Origin: a virus
Virus record (IMG/VR): IMGVR_UViG_3300031757_000414
Coordinates: 1 to 20,722 of that record
Strand: one strand, 5' to 3'
DNA: 20,722 bases
Shown: positions 20,087 to 20,722 of the stretch, piece after piece
Layout of the letters: the number at the start of each line of letters is the position of its first letter
Position numbering within the stretch: position 1 is the first letter of the stretch
Translations under genes and position numbers: made by a program
The notes under the pieces: model-generated
What the model was told of the DNA's origin: nothing
Database searches by the model: none
The model's input: the letters and a program-made list of their open reading frames with translations, nothing else

Positions 20087-20722
20087 CCTGTGCTCAGGGT
20101 ACGGTGGCCTCGACCTAGCAGTCGAACAATTCTTTGGAGCCACCACCACCCACTGGTCCGAGACAGACAGCGCCGCCTGCAAAGTGATGGAGGCCAGATG
20201 GCCCGACGCCTCACCACTAGGGGATCTGAGACAGCTGAATTCGCATCAGCTTGACGACATTGAGATCATCACTGCAGGTTTCCCCTGCCAACCCTATTCG
20301 AATGCGGGCCTACTGAAAGGTACTCATGACCAGCGAGCAATCTTCCCCCATATCGGGAAAATTATTGGCAACATTCGACCGCGACTCGTCGTGCTGGAAA
20401 ACGTCGGAGGCATCCTTATTAGGGGAGGCCCAGAAGTCATTGCCACGCTTACCTCCCACGGGTATGACGACATCAGATGGACTGTTGTTCGAGCAAGCGA
20501 CGCCCATGCACCTCATCGAAGAGCGCGCTGGTTCTGTGTTGCCGCTGCTGCCGACGCCAGTAGTGAACGACATGGGGGACGACAAGACACTCGAGTGGTG
20601 GCACGACTGGATCAAAGAGAAGAGACTGCAACACAACAACAGCAACGGCCACGGCAAGAGCCTGTCGGTCGAGGCACGGCTTATGACCGAGCCTTACGAC
20701 GATGGGAGCACACCATCGGACG
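20073..20722 (+). CDS. C5-cytosine DNA methyltransferase (3' end beyond window)
   Basis: The first 216 residues are present and the gene runs off the right edge. Motif I is LSLCSGYGGLDLAVE (residues 4-18), motif IV with catalytic Cys72 is AGFPCQPYSNAGL, motif VI is VVLENVGG (Glu109-Asn110-Val111) and motif VIII is APHRRARWF (146-154). All fit a DNA (cytosine-5)-methyltransferase that flips and methylates cytosine using SAM. After motif VIII the sequence turns Gln/Arg/Asp-rich and low-complexity (about 160-200) before YDRALRRWEHTIG, which resembles the post-insert segment of actinobacterial homologues. The ATG overlaps the PP-loop gene by 14 nt. From 20326 onward a second frame is also open with protein-like content. 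Motifs IX-X would lie outside the window. An orphan phage methyltransferase is most likely. Confidence 0.9.
   Translation, partial: MKILSLCSGYGGLDLAVEQFFGATTTHWSETDSAACKVMEARWPDASPLGDLRQLNSHQLDDIEIITAGFPCQPYSNAGLLKGTHDQRAIFPHIGKIIGNIRPRLVVLENVGGILIRGGPEVIATLTSHGYDDIRWTVVRASDAHAPHRRARWFCVAAAADASSERHGGRQDTRVVARLDQREETATQQQQRPRQEPVGRGTAYDRALRRWEHTIG
20326..20722 (+). CDS. +1-frame ORF overlapping the C5-methyltransferase (partial)
   Basis: ATG 20326 lies in the +1 frame relative to the methyltransferase and has GAAAGG 5 nt upstream. The frame is then open for 132 codons to the window end, while the same frame upstream is broken by several stops. The product begins MTSEQSSPISGKLLATF and has SSCWKTSEASLLGE (21-34), PPTGMTTSDG (43-52), LPLLPTPVVNDMG (72-84) and NGHGKSLSVEARL (107-119). 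This W-x-T-S, G-M-T, repeated LPTP-x-x-x-D layout resembles, from memory, a family of hypothetical proteins in actinobacteria and their phages. It covers methyltransferase motifs VI and VIII, so both frames would be under selection. A chance open frame or a frameshifted methyltransferase insert are the alternatives. The start and openness are seen; family membership is unverified. Confidence 0.55.
   Translation, partial: MTSEQSSPISGKLLATFDRDSSCWKTSEASLLGEAQKSLPRLPPTGMTTSDGLLFEQATPMHLIEERAGSVLPLLPTPVVNDMGDDKTLEWWHDWIKEKRLQHNNSNGHGKSLSVEARLMTEPYDDGSTPSD

Noticed and set aside
20310-20657. 115-aa minus-strand ORF under the C5-methyltransferase
   Set aside because: Leftward frame with no family-like motif and no neighbours in that direction; it is the antisense shadow of two rightward frames.

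Overview
The window looks like about 20.7 kb of a tailed bacteriophage (Caudoviricetes) genome, probably temperate because it carries a tyrosine integrase. An actinobacterial host is inferred from the r1t-like holin, the PG-binding amidase endolysin, frequent GTG starts and a C5-methyltransferase of actinobacterial or actinophage flavour. No host marker is directly visible, and marine or freshwater origin is only a guess. Coding density is very high and most neighbouring genes overlap by 1-14 nt (ATGA, GTGA, TAGTG and TGATG junctions).

Layout. (1) 1-10166, + strand: virion genes. These are the tail end of an upstream Gly/Cys-rich protein, a small beta-rich virion protein, a glycine-rich adhesin or fibre protein, a small tail-type protein with a Glu tail, a Cys-rich microprotein, and three large proteins of rising size (448, 665 and 1640 aa). 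Their order next to the lysis genes recalls ejection/internal core proteins or tape-measure functions. (2) 10190-11764, + strand: lysis cassette with amidase, two tiny basic proteins, a holin-like protein and an acidic protein. (3) 11735-16288, - strand: replication and recombination block. Read in its own direction it runs: Cas4/RecB-like Fe-S nuclease, PDF-motif ssDNA-binding-like protein, DnaB-like helicase, archaeo-eukaryotic (AEP, TOTE-like) primase, RusA resolvase, PD-(D/E)XK-like protein, small HTH protein. (4) 16289-16555: non-coding gap with a terminator hairpin and a second inverted repeat. (5) 16556-19239, - strand: integrase preceded by a hairpin that traps its ribosome binding site, a small HTH protein, a hypothetical protein, a small adenine-N6-type DNA methyltransferase, two zinc-ribbon proteins and a basic protein. 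(6) 19240-19297: compact divergent promoter region. (7) 19298-20722, + strand: PP-loop (PAPS reductase-like) protein overlapping a C5-cytosine methyltransferase that runs off the end.

How the parts work together. AEP primase, DnaB-like ATPase and the putative SSB would form the replication core. Cas4-like, RusA and the EVQ nuclease-like protein would process replication or recombination intermediates. Two DNA methyltransferases and a PP-loop enzyme suggest DNA or nucleotide modification against host restriction. The most striking observation is at the right end. Inside the C5-methyltransferase gene a second, +1-frame ORF begins with its own Shine-Dalgarno sequence at 20326. It stays open to the window end and reads like an independent conserved protein family (W-K-T-S, G-M-T and LLPTPVVND motifs), which suggests genuine dual coding. 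No tRNA, CRISPR array, insertion sequence or assured attachment site was seen.
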